Shown one piece after another: positions 35,975 through 44,921 of a DNA stretch of 64,000 bases. Within the stretch, counting starts at the first letter, position 1. Each line of letters starts with the position of its first letter. A program made the position numbers and the translations under genes. The notes below the pieces were generated by a model. That model was not told the origin of the DNA and ran no database searches. It was given only the letters and a program-made list of their open reading frames with translations. Source of the stretch: Pelagibacteraceae bacterium (GTDB lineage Bacteria > Pseudomonadota > Alphaproteobacteria > Pelagibacterales > Pelagibacteraceae); contig VTPO01000001.1 of assembly GCA_008638205.1 (NCBI GenBank), positions 186,001 through 250,000 of the forward strand, in the 5' to 3' direction.

Positions 35975-36012
35975 TTTATTGACATTTGTCTGTAGGCAAA
36001 ATAAATAGGTTT

Positions 36013-37470
36013 ATGGAACTAAATAAAGGCCTTACTTTTGATGATGTACTACTAGTACCAAAAAAATCATCTCATCTACCCTCACACTCAATTACTAAAA
36101 CATTTTTAACCAATAACATTGAATTGAGTATCCCAATTATATCCGCCGCTATGGATACGGTTTCCAACTATCAGTTAGCAATCGCGATTGCTCAACTTGG
36201 TGGAATGGCATGCATTCACAAGAATATGTCTGTGGAAGAGCAATCACTGCAGATTAAAAATGTAAAAAAGTTTGAATCTGGAATGGTGATTAATCCAATC
36301 ACTATAGGACCAGAAAGCGATATCTCTGATGCTATGAAATTAATGTCATCGAATAAGATTTCTGGAATACCTGTTGTAGATAATAACAAAACACTGGTAG
36401 GTATCATAACGAACCGTGATTTAAGATTTGTTAAAGACACGAAAGCAAAAGTTAAGTCTTTAATGACTAAAAAAGTTATAACTGTTGTTCAGGGCGTAAA
36501 GTTAGAAAATGCCAAAAAATTATTACATGAACATAGAATAGAAAAACTAGTCGTAGTTAATAAAAAATTTCAATGTGTTGGCTTAATTACGGTGAAAGAT
36601 TTGGAAAAATCACAATTGTACCCAGACGCCTCTAAGGATATTAAGCAATCCCTAAGAGTAGCAGGTGCAATAGGTGTTGGTGAAGAAGGACTGATTAGAG
36701 CAGAACATTTAATTAACAGTGGTGTAGACGCTTTAATTTTAGACACGGCTCATGGACATTCTTCTTCTGTTCTAACCGCACTAAAAGATATTAAAAAGAA
36801 ATTTAAATTTAAAAATATTATTGTGGGAAATGTAGCAACAGCTGATGCTGCAAAAGAACTTGCTGATTTAGGAGCTGATGCAATTAAAGTAGGAATTGGC
36901 CCAGGCTCAATATGTACGACTAGGGTTGTTGCAGGAGTGGGGGTTCCCCAATTTACAGCGATCCAGAATGTTGCTAATGGATTAAAAAATTACAAAACTA
37001 AAATTATAGCAGACGGAGGAATAAGATACTCTGGAGATATAGCAAAAGCGATAGGTGCTGGAGCTGACACAGTGATGGTTGGATCTTTATTTGCTGGAAC
37101 TGATGAGGCACCTGGTGAAATTTTTTATTACCAAGGTAGAAGCTATAAGTCTTACCGAGGTATGGGTTCTCTAGCCGCAATGGCCAAAGGTTCTGCCGAT
37201 AGATATTTTCAACAAGATGTTTCAGATGCTTTAAAATTAGTTCCAGAAGGAATTGAAGGAAGGGTGCCTTATAGAGGTCCTGTAAGAAATATTATCAATC
37301 AGTTAGTAGGAGGATTAAAATCATCCATGGGCTATGTGGGAGCCAAAACGATTGCAGAGTTAAAGAAAAAAGCTACCTTTGTTGAAATTACCAATTCTGG
37401 AATTAAAGAAGGTCATGTTCATGATGTTCAGATAACAAAGCAGTCACCCAATTATCCAACTGAAAGCTAA
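36013..37470 (+). CDS. guaB: Inosine-5'-monophosphate dehydrogenase
   Basis: Oxidises IMP to XMP for guanine nucleotide synthesis. The barrel is split by two CBS domains (about residues 90-205). The catalytic loop is [15 protein letters not shown], the flap contains [16 protein letters not shown], and the N-terminal start is [17 protein letters not shown] prefer the ATG at 36013 over an upstream TTG at 35986. TTGACA at 35979 could be a -35 element but the -10 is weak and would leave almost no leader. The 485 residues are full length; guaA follows after one gene. Confidence 0.95.
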   Translation: MELNKGLTFDDVLLVPKKSSHLPSHSITKTFLTNNIELSIPIISAAMDTVSNYQLAIAIAQLGGMACIHKNMSVEEQSLQIKNVKKFESGMVINPITIGPESDISDAMKLMSSNKISGIPVVDNNKTLVGIITNRDLRFVKDTKAKVKSLMTKKVITVVQGVKLENAKKLLHEHRIEKLVVVNKKFQCVGLITVKDLEKSQLYPDASKDIKQSLRVAGAIGVGEEGLIRAEHLINSGVDALILDTAHGHSSSVLTALKDIKKKFKFKNIIVGNVATADAAKELADLGADAIKVGIGPGSICTTRVVAGVGVPQFTAIQNVANGLKNYKTKIIADGGIRYSGDIAKAIGAGADTVMVGSLFAGTDEAPGEIFYYQGRSYKSYRGMGSLAAMAKGSADRYFQQDVSDALKLVPEGIEGRVPYRGPVRNIINQLVGGLKSSMGYVGAKTIAELKKKATFVEITNSGIKEGHVHDVQITKQSPNYPTES

Positions 37471-37887
37471 ATGAAGTTTTTTATTATAGTTATATTTTGT
37501 TTATATAGTTCCGTTTCATACTCTGCAGAGAATAATTTTTTTACTAAAGGCAAAACTTTATTTGATCAAAAAAAAATTACAGAATCAAAAATAGAGTTTG
37601 AAAGAAGTATAGTCTCCGACCCCAAGCACGTTAATAGTTATATTTTTTTATCTAAAATTTTTTCAGAAACAAAAAAACAAGATGAGGAAAAAAAAAATTT
37701 AAACACTGCTTTATTGCTTGATTCTAAAAATGAAGAAGCTCTTTATTTAATGTCTTTGCTTAATATTAAAGAAGGGGACTACAAATCTTTAGAAATAAAC
37801 TATGCTATTTTAAAACTTAACTGTTCTAAATTTTGTGATCAGCTAGACCATTTAAACAAATCAATTAAAAAATTTAACAAATCATGA
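37471..37887 (+). CDS. Secreted TPR-repeat protein between guaB and guaA
   Basis: Unrecognised small protein of 138 residues. Residues 1-19 (MKFFIIVIFCLYSSVSYSA) form a signal peptide. About three tetratricopeptide-like repeats follow (GKTLFDQKKITESKIEFERS, YIFLSKIFSETKKQDEEKKN, ALYLMSLLNIKEGDYKSLEI). Two Cys near the end (LNCSKFCDQL) could form a disulfide. It starts directly after the guaB stop and overlaps guaA by 4 bp, so it is in the gua operon. No function is assignable; a role in envelope protein binding is only plausible. Confidence 0.8.
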   Translation: MKFFIIVIFCLYSSVSYSAENNFFTKGKTLFDQKKITESKIEFERSIVSDPKHVNSYIFLSKIFSETKKQDEEKKNLNTALLLDSKNEEALYLMSLLNIKEGDYKSLEINYAILKLNCSKFCDQLDHLNKSIKKFNKS

Positions 37888-39443
37888 GCAAGGCAGTATC
37901 TGGCCAAAAAGTCTTGATTGTAGACTTTGGTTCTCAAGTAACTCAACTAATTGCAAGAAGAGTTAGAGAGCAGTCTGTTTATTGTGAAATTATTAGTTTT
38001 CAAAATTTCAATAAGCTTAAATCTATCGAAAATACCAAGGGAGTTATTTTATCAGGTGGACCATCCTCAACATCTGAAGCAAAATCTCCAAGAATTAAGA
38101 ACTATGAATTGTTAAAAAACATTCCAATCTTAGCCATTTGTTATGGCCATCAACTAATAGCTAAAAAATTTGGAGGTAAAGTTAAGTTTACAAATAAAAA
38201 AGAATTTGGAAGAGCTGAAATTTATGAAAAATCTAATTCATTGCTTACTAAAGGTTTTTTTAAAAGCAAAAAAAATACCGTTTGGATGAGTCATTCAGAT
38301 CAGGTGATTAAAATGGGAAATGGTTTTTCGGTTGTAGCTGCAACTAAAAATGCAAAGTATGCTATCACTCAAAATATTAAACAAAAAATTTATACAGTTC
38401 AGTTTCATCCTGAAGTAGTTCACACTAATCAAGGAAAAATTATTTTTAAAAATTTTATTTTTAATGTTTGTAAATGTCAAAAAAATTGGACAGATGAATC
38501 TAAGTTAGAAAAAATAATTTTTGAAATTAAAAAAACCGTAGGAAAGAAAAAGGTTTTGTGTGCTTTATCAGGAGGCGTGGATAGTAGTGTATTAGCTCAC
38601 ATATTAAAAAAAGCATTAAGTAATAGGGTCTATTGTGTTTACATAGATACAGGGTTGATGAGGAAAAATGAGAGTAAGGAAATCGTTTCTATTTATAGAA
38701 AAAAATTTAAAAAAAATTTTATTTATTTAAATGAAGGACGACTGTTTCTAAAAAATTTACATAAAGTTTCTGACCCCGAGAAAAAAAGAAAGATAATAGG
38801 AAAAACTTTTATCAAAGTATTTGAAAAGTTTTCTAAACAAAGCAAAGGGATTGATTTTTTAGCTCAAGGAACTCTTTATCCAGATATAATAGAAAGCCAA
38901 AGTTTTTCTGGAAGCCCTAGTTCTAAAATCAAATCACATCACAATGTTGGTGGTCTCCCTAAAAAAATGAACTTTAAATTAATCGAACCATTTCGAGAAA
39001 TGTTCAAAGATGAAGTTAGAAAGCTTGGAAAAAAAATGAATATTGAAAGTACTATTCTTGACAGACATCCTTTTCCAGGACCAGGCTTGGCTATTAGAAT
39101 TTTGGGCTCTATTAGTGATCATAAAATTAAAATTTTACAAAATGCGGATGATATTTTCATAAGAGAATTGAAAAAAAAAGGTTTATATAAAGATATTTGG
39201 CAAGCATTTGCAGCATTGCTACCTGTGAAATCAGTTGGTGTAATGGGGGATGGTAGAACGTATGATTTTGTATGCGCCTTAAGAGCTGTTACCTCTACTG
39301 ATGGCATGACAGCTGATTTTTATAATTTTAATTACAAGGATATATCTGATATTAGTAACAAAATTGTAAATGAAGTTAGCGGTATCAATAGGGTTGTTTA
39401 TGACGTGACCTCTAAGCCACCTGGAACTATAGAATGGGAATAA
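37884..39443 (+). CDS. guaA: GMP synthase (glutamine-hydrolysing)
   Basis: Converts XMP to GMP. The class I amidotransferase domain (1-190) has the Cys nucleophile in LAICYGHQLIA and the His-Glu pair in VQFHPEVVHT. The ATP-pyrophosphatase domain begins with CALSGGVDSSVLA (SGGxDS P-loop, about 227). The dimerisation domain ends PPGTIEWE, the invariant GuaA C-terminus. The 519 residues are full length. It overlaps panB by 10 bp. Confidence 0.97.
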   Translation: MSKAVSGQKVLIVDFGSQVTQLIARRVREQSVYCEIISFQNFNKLKSIENTKGVILSGGPSSTSEAKSPRIKNYELLKNIPILAICYGHQLIAKKFGGKVKFTNKKEFGRAEIYEKSNSLLTKGFFKSKKNTVWMSHSDQVIKMGNGFSVVAATKNAKYAITQNIKQKIYTVQFHPEVVHTNQGKIIFKNFIFNVCKCQKNWTDESKLEKIIFEIKKTVGKKKVLCALSGGVDSSVLAHILKKALSNRVYCVYIDTGLMRKNESKEIVSIYRKKFKKNFIYLNEGRLFLKNLHKVSDPEKKRKIIGKTFIKVFEKFSKQSKGIDFLAQGTLYPDIIESQSFSGSPSSKIKSHHNVGGLPKKMNFKLIEPFREMFKDEVRKLGKKMNIESTILDRHPFPGPGLAIRILGSISDHKIKILQNADDIFIRELKKKGLYKDIWQAFAALLPVKSVGVMGDGRTYDFVCALRAVTSTDGMTADFYNFNYKDISDISNKIVNEVSGINRVVYDVTSKPPGTIEWE

Positions 39444-40222
39444 AAAATAATAAAATTAAAATTTTTTGTAAGCAAAAGCGACCCTTAGTTTGTCTCACTG
39501 CTTACAACAAGCATATGGCTACTATTGTGGATCCTTTTTGCGATTTAGTATTAGTTGGGGATTCATTGGCCATGGTACTTTATGGAGAAACCAACACTAA
39601 TAATATCTCCTTACAAACTATGATTCGGCATGGAAAATCTGTTGCAAGAGGATGCTCCAAAAGTATCGTTATTGTAGATATGCCCAAAGGAACCTATGAA
39701 GCTTCAGAAAAACTAGCTCTTAAAAATGCAAAAAAAATTTTAAAGGAAACTGGTTGTGACGGAGTAAAATTAGAGGGAGGGGTTAAAATTTCACACTGCA
39801 TTAAATTGCTAGTTAAAAATAAAATACCCGTTATGGCTCATATTGGACTTATGCCCCAACAAGTAAAGCATCCAAAAGACTACAGGGTAAAAGGTAGGTT
39901 TTTAGAAGAACAGGAATTAATTATAAGTGACTTGAAGGCAGTAGAAAAAGCTGGAGCCTTTTCTGTAGTAATCGAAGCTGTTACTGAAAAATTGGCTAAT
40001 AAATTAACCAAACTTTCAAAAATTAAAACTATAGGAATTGGTGCGAGTAAGAAATGTGATGGGCAGATTTTAGTAACGGAAGATCTGTTAGGTTTTTTTA
40101 GTAAAAATGCTAAATTTGTTAAAAAGTATGCAGATATAAATAGCTATATCAGCAAAGCTGTTAAAAAATTTAAATCTGATGTAATTAAAAGAAAATTTCC
40201 ATCAAAAAAAAATATTTATTAA
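39434..40222 (+). CDS. panB: 3-methyl-2-oxobutanoate hydroxymethyltransferase
   Basis: First step of pantothenate (CoA precursor) synthesis, moving a hydroxymethyl group from methylene-THF to 2-oxoisovalerate. Motifs: CLTAYNKHMA, LVGDSLAMVLYGETNT, IVDMPKGTYEAS, VKLEGGVKI, MAHIGLMPQQV and the catalytic IEAV. The 262 residues are the usual length. It overlaps guaA by 10 bp and abuts the YfgM-like gene. panC is not in this window. Confidence 0.96.
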   Translation: MGIKNNKIKIFCKQKRPLVCLTAYNKHMATIVDPFCDLVLVGDSLAMVLYGETNTNNISLQTMIRHGKSVARGCSKSIVIVDMPKGTYEASEKLALKNAKKILKETGCDGVKLEGGVKISHCIKLLVKNKIPVMAHIGLMPQQVKHPKDYRVKGRFLEEQELIISDLKAVEKAGAFSVVIEAVTEKLANKLTKLSKIKTIGIGASKKCDGQILVTEDLLGFFSKNAKFVKKYADINSYISKAVKKFKSDVIKRKFPSKKNIY

Positions 40223-40792
40223 ATGTCAAAAGAATTAGATAATCAAGTATCAGAAAGCGTCTTTAATGATAAAATCTTCAATTTTTATCAAAAGAGAAAA
40301 TATTATATTATAGGTTTGGCTATTGTTGTAGTTTTAATACCTATTACCTTTCAAATTTTTTTATCTATAGATAAAAAGAATAATTCAAAAGAACTAGAAA
40401 AATATAGTGAAATAATTCTTACAACAGATAAAAAAAAACAAGAAGTTGAGCTTGAAAAATTATTACAATCTACTAACGAAACTGTCTCATTGTTAGCCCT
40501 TAACCAATTACTTGAAATTAACAAAGATTCAAAACAAAAATCAATTTCATTTATTGACCAGTTGTTAAATACCAATAAATTTTCTAAGAAAAATACAAAA
40601 TATTTAAAAATTAAAAAATCTTTATTGGTATTTGATACCGCTACTGAGGTGGAAATGTTAAATTTAATAGACTTAAAGAGCAAAGATTCTGCCTTTAGAA
40701 AAATGTCTTTTGAAATTATGTACGATTTTTATATTAGCAAAAAACAAAACTTAAAAGCCAATGACCTCAAGAGGTTAATTGATGAGAACTAG
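40223..40792 (+). CDS. YfgM-like tetratricopeptide membrane protein
   Basis: Residues 27-50 (YYIIGLAIVVVLIPITFQIFLS) form one transmembrane helix after a short cytoplasmic start, leaving about 140 residues outside with helical repeat character. E. coli YfgM has the same topology (periplasmic TPR domain, SecYEG-associated chaperone) and the same gene order, yfgM-bamB-der, as seen here. Sequence similarity is weak, so the name rests on topology and synteny. It overlaps bamB by 11 bp. Confidence 0.68.
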   Translation: MSKELDNQVSESVFNDKIFNFYQKRKYYIIGLAIVVVLIPITFQIFLSIDKKNNSKELEKYSEIILTTDKKKQEVELEKLLQSTNETVSLLALNQLLEINKDSKQKSISFIDQLLNTNKFSKKNTKYLKIKKSLLVFDTATEVEMLNLIDLKSKDSAFRKMSFEIMYDFYISKKQNLKANDLKRLIDEN

Positions 40793-42089
40793 TGTCATTT
40801 TATTTTTTTGTTTCTTTTTATTAAATTGTTCTAAAGAAGTTGAGCTGGGAATAGATATAGAACAGCTTAAAAATGACGGAGTAACTGTTTTAAAAAAAAT
40901 AAACAATTCAGAAAAATTGAATGAAGAAAGTACATTAATATCTAAAATTAATTTAAACAATCCTAGCAATTTCCAGAATTGGAGACATCCTAATTTTAAT
41001 TTTCAAAACCTAGTCCCACATCCAAAGTTTGAAGGAAATTTTTCTAACATTAAGAAAACTTATAAATTCAAAAAAGTAAAAAAAAACATTTACTTAAAAA
41101 ATATTATTAAAGCTAATAGCAAGATTGTTTATGTTGATGATTATAGTAATTTACACATTTTAGATCAGGATCTAAATTTGATAAATAAATTTCAAATTTA
41201 TAAAAAAAAACTATTTAAAAATTATTCTTTAAAGTTCTCTATAGCATCCAATGATAATTTTGTTTTTGTAGCAGATAATTTAGGAGGAGTATTAGCATAC
41301 GATATTGTTAATTTTAAATTGGCCTGGAGAATAGAGCTGGGAGTTCCTTTGTTATCCAACATGGTACTCTATAAAGAAAATCTTTTTATTACCAACTCAA
41401 ATGGAAAAATTTTCTCTCTGAATTCTATAGATGGTAAAGTTAACTGGAGCTATGAAACAGGCTCCTCTGGAACAAGCTCTCATAAAGCATACCAATTAGT
41501 TGTCGCTAACGATAAACTTTTATTTTCTAACGATTTTGCCAATATTTATTGCATAGATCTTAAAAAACAAAATTTATCGTGGAGAATTACCCTGGAACGT
41601 AAAAGCGATTATAGTGATGTATCTTTTTTAGAGCTATCTAATTTGGTTATAGAAAAAAATAACCTTTTTCTATCATCTAGTTTTGGCTCAGTTCTTAAGA
41701 TTGATATTGAGTCAGGAAAAATTATTTGGTCTAACAGTGGAAACTCCAACATTCGACCACTGATAACAAAAAGCCATATTATACTTGTTAACCAAGGAGG
41801 TGTTTTTAATGTTTTTAATAAAGAAAGTGGAAAAATGGTCTTCCAAAAAAATTTATTTGAAATTTTAAAATCTAATAATATTAAATTAAAACAAACAAAA
41901 GTTAGTAATTTATTTTCTGCATCTGGTGTCATTTATGTTTTTACAGATAATAAGTTTATTTTTCAAATTAATAGTCTCAATTTAGAATCCATTGTTTATT
42001 TAAAAGTTTCTAAAAGTCCTCAATCTAATCTCGTGTTTTCTGATGGATCTGCTTATTTTATATCGAGCAATAAAATTTATAAAAATTAA
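40782..42089 (+). CDS. bamB: Outer-membrane assembly lipoprotein BamB
   Basis: PQQ-type beta-propeller lipoprotein of the BAM complex, which inserts outer-membrane proteins. A lipobox follows the signal sequence (MRTSVILFFCFFLLNC, Cys at about residue 16). Propeller blades are visible as repeated GK/G-x-x-xW patterns, for example LAWRIELGVPLLSN, GKVNWSYETG and GKIIWSNSG. The ATG at 40782 is preferred to TTG 40779. It is followed by der with a TAATG overlap, matching the conserved bamB-der arrangement. Confidence 0.88.
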   Translation: MRTSVILFFCFFLLNCSKEVELGIDIEQLKNDGVTVLKKINNSEKLNEESTLISKINLNNPSNFQNWRHPNFNFQNLVPHPKFEGNFSNIKKTYKFKKVKKNIYLKNIIKANSKIVYVDDYSNLHILDQDLNLINKFQIYKKKLFKNYSLKFSIASNDNFVFVADNLGGVLAYDIVNFKLAWRIELGVPLLSNMVLYKENLFITNSNGKIFSLNSIDGKVNWSYETGSSGTSSHKAYQLVVANDKLLFSNDFANIYCIDLKKQNLSWRITLERKSDYSDVSFLELSNLVIEKNNLFLSSSFGSVLKIDIESGKIIWSNSGNSNIRPLITKSHIILVNQGGVFNVFNKESGKMVFQKNLFEILKSNNIKLKQTKVSNLFSASGVIYVFTDNKFIFQINSLNLESIVYLKVSKSPQSNLVFSDGSAYFISSNKIYKN

Positions 42090-42892
42090 TGACTATTAAT
42101 ATTTCAATCGTAGGAAAGCCCAATGTAGGAAAGTCGACTTTTTTTAACAAGATTTTTTCTAAAAATATATCAAAAGTTGCTGATGAGCCTGGAACAACCA
42201 AGGATGTGATTTCTGAGTCTTTTTTGTTTGGTAATGAAGAATTGGTATTTCACGATACTGGAGGACTAAAAAAAAAAGCTAAGTCTAAAGATGAAAATCA
42301 ATCCTATATTACTAAGGAATGCTTAACTGCTATTAATAATTCTTCTATCGTTATTTTTATGATGGATGCAAACGACAAGTTTACTAAAAATGACAAGCAA
42401 ATTTGCAGAATGATTTTAAATAAATTTAAAACATTAATTGTTATTATTAACAAAGCTGATTTAATTAAAGATGAAATCAAAACCAGAACAAAATACTTTA
42501 ACTATTACTTTGAAAATTTATTTTCAGACATTTTGATCAAGCCTCATTTTTTCTCTTCCATCATGGAAAAAAGCCCTGATGTGTTTCTTAGAAAGATTTG
42601 TAGCCTTGATCAATCTACTAAAATTATGATTAGTAACAATAAATTAAATACTTTTTTAGAAAAAACTAATAATTCTCATAGAGCTCCACAAAAAGGAAAT
42701 TTTAGACCCAAAATTAAATTCTTAAAACAAGTCAACTCTAGGCCTATTATTTTAAAAGCATTTGGAACTAGATTAAAAGGGGTCAATAAGGACTATAAAA
42801 ATTATTTTTTAAAACAATTTCTAAGTCATTTTAGCATTTACAATAAAGTAGTAATTATTAAGTTTGTAAATAACGAAAATCCCTTTAGCTAG
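42089..42892 (+). CDS. der: Shortened Der-like GTPase: one G domain plus KH domain
   Basis: Der (EngA) is an essential 50S assembly GTPase, normally about 440-490 residues with two G domains and a C-terminal KH domain. This gene encodes only 267 residues: one G domain (GKPNVGKST at 8-16, PGTTKD, DTGG, NKAD) and a KH-like tail starting at PKIKFLKQVNSRP (about 205) and ending NENPFS. The G domain resembles the second domain of Der (GLKKKAK after DTGG, ECLTAINNSSIVIFMMDA). bamB ends on its first base, so no room exists for a missing first domain and no frameshift remnant is seen. Confidence 0.85.
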   Translation: MTINISIVGKPNVGKSTFFNKIFSKNISKVADEPGTTKDVISESFLFGNEELVFHDTGGLKKKAKSKDENQSYITKECLTAINNSSIVIFMMDANDKFTKNDKQICRMILNKFKTLIVIINKADLIKDEIKTRTKYFNYYFENLFSDILIKPHFFSSIMEKSPDVFLRKICSLDQSTKIMISNNKLNTFLEKTNNSHRAPQKGNFRPKIKFLKQVNSRPIILKAFGTRLKGVNKDYKNYFLKQFLSHFSIYNKVVIIKFVNNENPFS

Positions 42893-42894
42893 AG

Positions 42895-44343
42895 TTATCC
42901 TGTAAAGTTACTGAGTAAAGATAATTGATTGTTTTTTTCAGTTTGGTTCTTAAAATCCTGAGGAATTACTGGATAGTCTCCGGTAAAACAATGATCTGTG
43001 AATTGTGGATTTTTATTATCTCTTTTTTCATGCCCTAGGGCGTTATAAACTCCATCTATACTTAAAAAAGATAACGTCTTAACACCAATAATTTTTCTCA
43101 TTTCTTCTATACTGTTATTCGCAGCTAACAATTCGGATACATTCGGCGTATCAATTCCATAATAATCAGGAAATTTAATTGGAGGACTTGAAATTTTCAT
43201 GTGTACCTCTTTTGCTCCCACCTCATACAACATCGAGACAATTTTTTTAGAAGTAGTTCCTCTAACAATAGAATCGTCCACTAAAATAATTCTTTTATTT
43301 TTGATTAATGCTCTATTTGGATTGTGTTTAAGTTTAACACCCAATTGTCTAATTTGTTGAGTTGGTTCAATAAACGTTCTTCCCACATAATGATTTCTTA
43401 TTATTCCCATATCAAATTGTATTTTAGACTCTTCAGAATATCCAATGGCAGCAGGATTGCCAGAATCTGGCACTGCAGATATCAAGTCAGCTTCTGTAGA
43501 AAATTCTTTAGCTAGTTGTTTGCCTAGGTTTTTTCTATACTCATAAACCCCTTTGCCTCCAACAATGCTGTCTGGTCTTGAAAAATAAATATACTCAAAA
43601 ATACATGGTCTGGGATTTTGTTTAGGAAATGGCTTGATGCTTTCAATACCGTCTTTGTTGATAATTACTATTTCACCGTTTTCAACCTCTCTTATAAATT
43701 CCGCTCCAATTATATCTAAGGCACAAGTTTCAGATGCAAAAATATAAGAATCACCAAGCTTTCCCAATACCAAAGGTCTGATACCATAAGGATCTCTAAT
43801 ACCAACAAGCTTTTTATTAGTTAGCATAACCATTGCGTAGCCACCCTGAATCTGGAAAATAGAATCGATAATTTTGTCGATGATTTTAGTCCTTCGTGAT
43901 TTTGCTATTAACTGAACAACTGTTTCCGTATCAGAGGTTGTTTGAAATATTGCTCCTTCTTTGACCATTTTTTCCCTAATATGTATGGCATTGGTAAGGT
44001 TTCCATTATGTGCAATGCTGATACCACCTAAATATAAATCTGCAAAGAAAGGCTGGATGTTTCTAACAATAGGAAGTCCTGTTGTTGAATAGCGATTATG
44101 CCCAATAGCTGCATTTCCAGGAAGTTGATCGATTATTTTTTTACTTGTAAAGTTGTCACCTACAAGGCCTCGTCTTTTAACTGAATGAAAATTTTTACCA
44201 TCAAAGGTGTTGATACCACAGGCCTCTTGCCCTCTGTGTTGTAATGCATGTAAACCTAACGCCGTAAGAGATGCTGCATCCTTGTGGTTATAAACACCAA
44301 AGACACCACACTCTTCTCTTAATCTATCGTCTAGCACAGGCAA
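42895..44343 (-). CDS. purF: Amidophosphoribosyltransferase
   Basis: First committed step of purine synthesis, transferring glutamine nitrogen to PRPP. An 11-residue propeptide (MPVLDDRLREE) precedes the nucleophile Cys12 (CGVFGVYNH). The Ntn glutaminase domain has GHNRYSTTG and HNGNLTN; the phosphoribosyl domain has ALIKNKRIILVDDSIVRGTTSK. The 482 residues are full length. It is 26 bp downstream of cvpA, the classic cvpA-purF pair. The tail converges on der with 2 bp between stops. Confidence 0.97.
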   Translation of the reverse strand: MPVLDDRLREECGVFGVYNHKDAASLTALGLHALQHRGQEACGINTFDGKNFHSVKRRGLVGDNFTSKKIIDQLPGNAAIGHNRYSTTGLPIVRNIQPFFADLYLGGISIAHNGNLTNAIHIREKMVKEGAIFQTTSDTETVVQLIAKSRRTKIIDKIIDSIFQIQGGYAMVMLTNKKLVGIRDPYGIRPLVLGKLGDSYIFASETCALDIIGAEFIREVENGEIVIINKDGIESIKPFPKQNPRPCIFEYIYFSRPDSIVGGKGVYEYRKNLGKQLAKEFSTEADLISAVPDSGNPAAIGYSEESKIQFDMGIIRNHYVGRTFIEPTQQIRQLGVKLKHNPNRALIKNKRIILVDDSIVRGTTSKKIVSMLYEVGAKEVHMKISSPPIKFPDYYGIDTPNVSELLAANNSIEEMRKIIGVKTLSFLSIDGVYNALGHEKRDNKNPQFTDHCFTGDYPVIPQDFKNQTEKNNQLSLLSNFTG

Positions 44344-44369
44344 TCCATTACATTAAATGACATAAAGAG

Positions 44370-44921
44370 TCATTTAGTAATTTTATCTACATTTTCTTTA
44401 CTTTTTTCTATGTATTCATACCTTTTGGGTAGATTTTCAGTTAAGAATTCTTGACCCCATACAATGAATGTAAAAAATTTTCCTTCATTTAGATTCGAAC
44501 TCCATTTGGGAAAGGGATGAACAAAATGCAAAAAAGTAAAGATAGACACAAAATATACATAACCTTTTACAAATCCAAAAACAAAACCAAAAAATTTATC
44601 CACCCCTCCAAGGCCTGTCCAGGACATAGTTTTTTTCATTCCCTTTGAAACCAGAATAGTTAGAAATAAAAAAATAATAAAAATTATACCACCAAATACC
44701 ATATCGTGAGTAAATTCTGACTCAATGATATTTTCGGTATACGGAGTTGCAATAGGTAAAAAAATTTTAACTGCAATGATAGATAATATCCATTTCAAAA
44801 AAGATAAAAGGCTAAGTACAAATCCATTCTTTAGTGATAAAAAAGAATTTAAAATTAAGAAAAAAATAAAAATAAAATCAATTGTTGAAAAGACTTCAAT
44901 AAAATCTAAAAAATTATCCAT
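44370..44921 (-). CDS. cvpA: CvpA family membrane protein
   Basis: Small inner-membrane protein of about 183 residues with four helices. DNFLDFIEVFSTIDFIFIFFLILNS is the first, and the later GLGGVDKFFGFVFGFVKGYVY matches the conserved CvpA GxxDRxLGxxFGxxRG region. CvpA was named for colicin V production and supports envelope integrity. I start at the ATG at 44921, which overlaps the RND gene end by 8 bp; a start at 44936 adds five residues. It lies directly upstream of purF. Confidence 0.87.
   Translation of the reverse strand: MDNFLDFIEVFSTIDFIFIFFLILNSFLSLKNGFVLSLLSFLKWILSIIAVKIFLPIATPYTENIIESEFTHDMVFGGIIFIIFLFLTILVSKGMKKTMSWTGLGGVDKFFGFVFGFVKGYVYFVSIFTFLHFVHPFPKWSSNLNEGKFFTFIVWGQEFLTENLPKRYEYIEKSKENVDKITK

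Noticed and set aside
35979-36007. Promoter of guaB from TTGACA (35979-35984) with TAAATA (36002-36007)
   Set aside because: The -10 matches only 3 of 6 bases and would put the start of transcription on the ATG; kept only as a remark.
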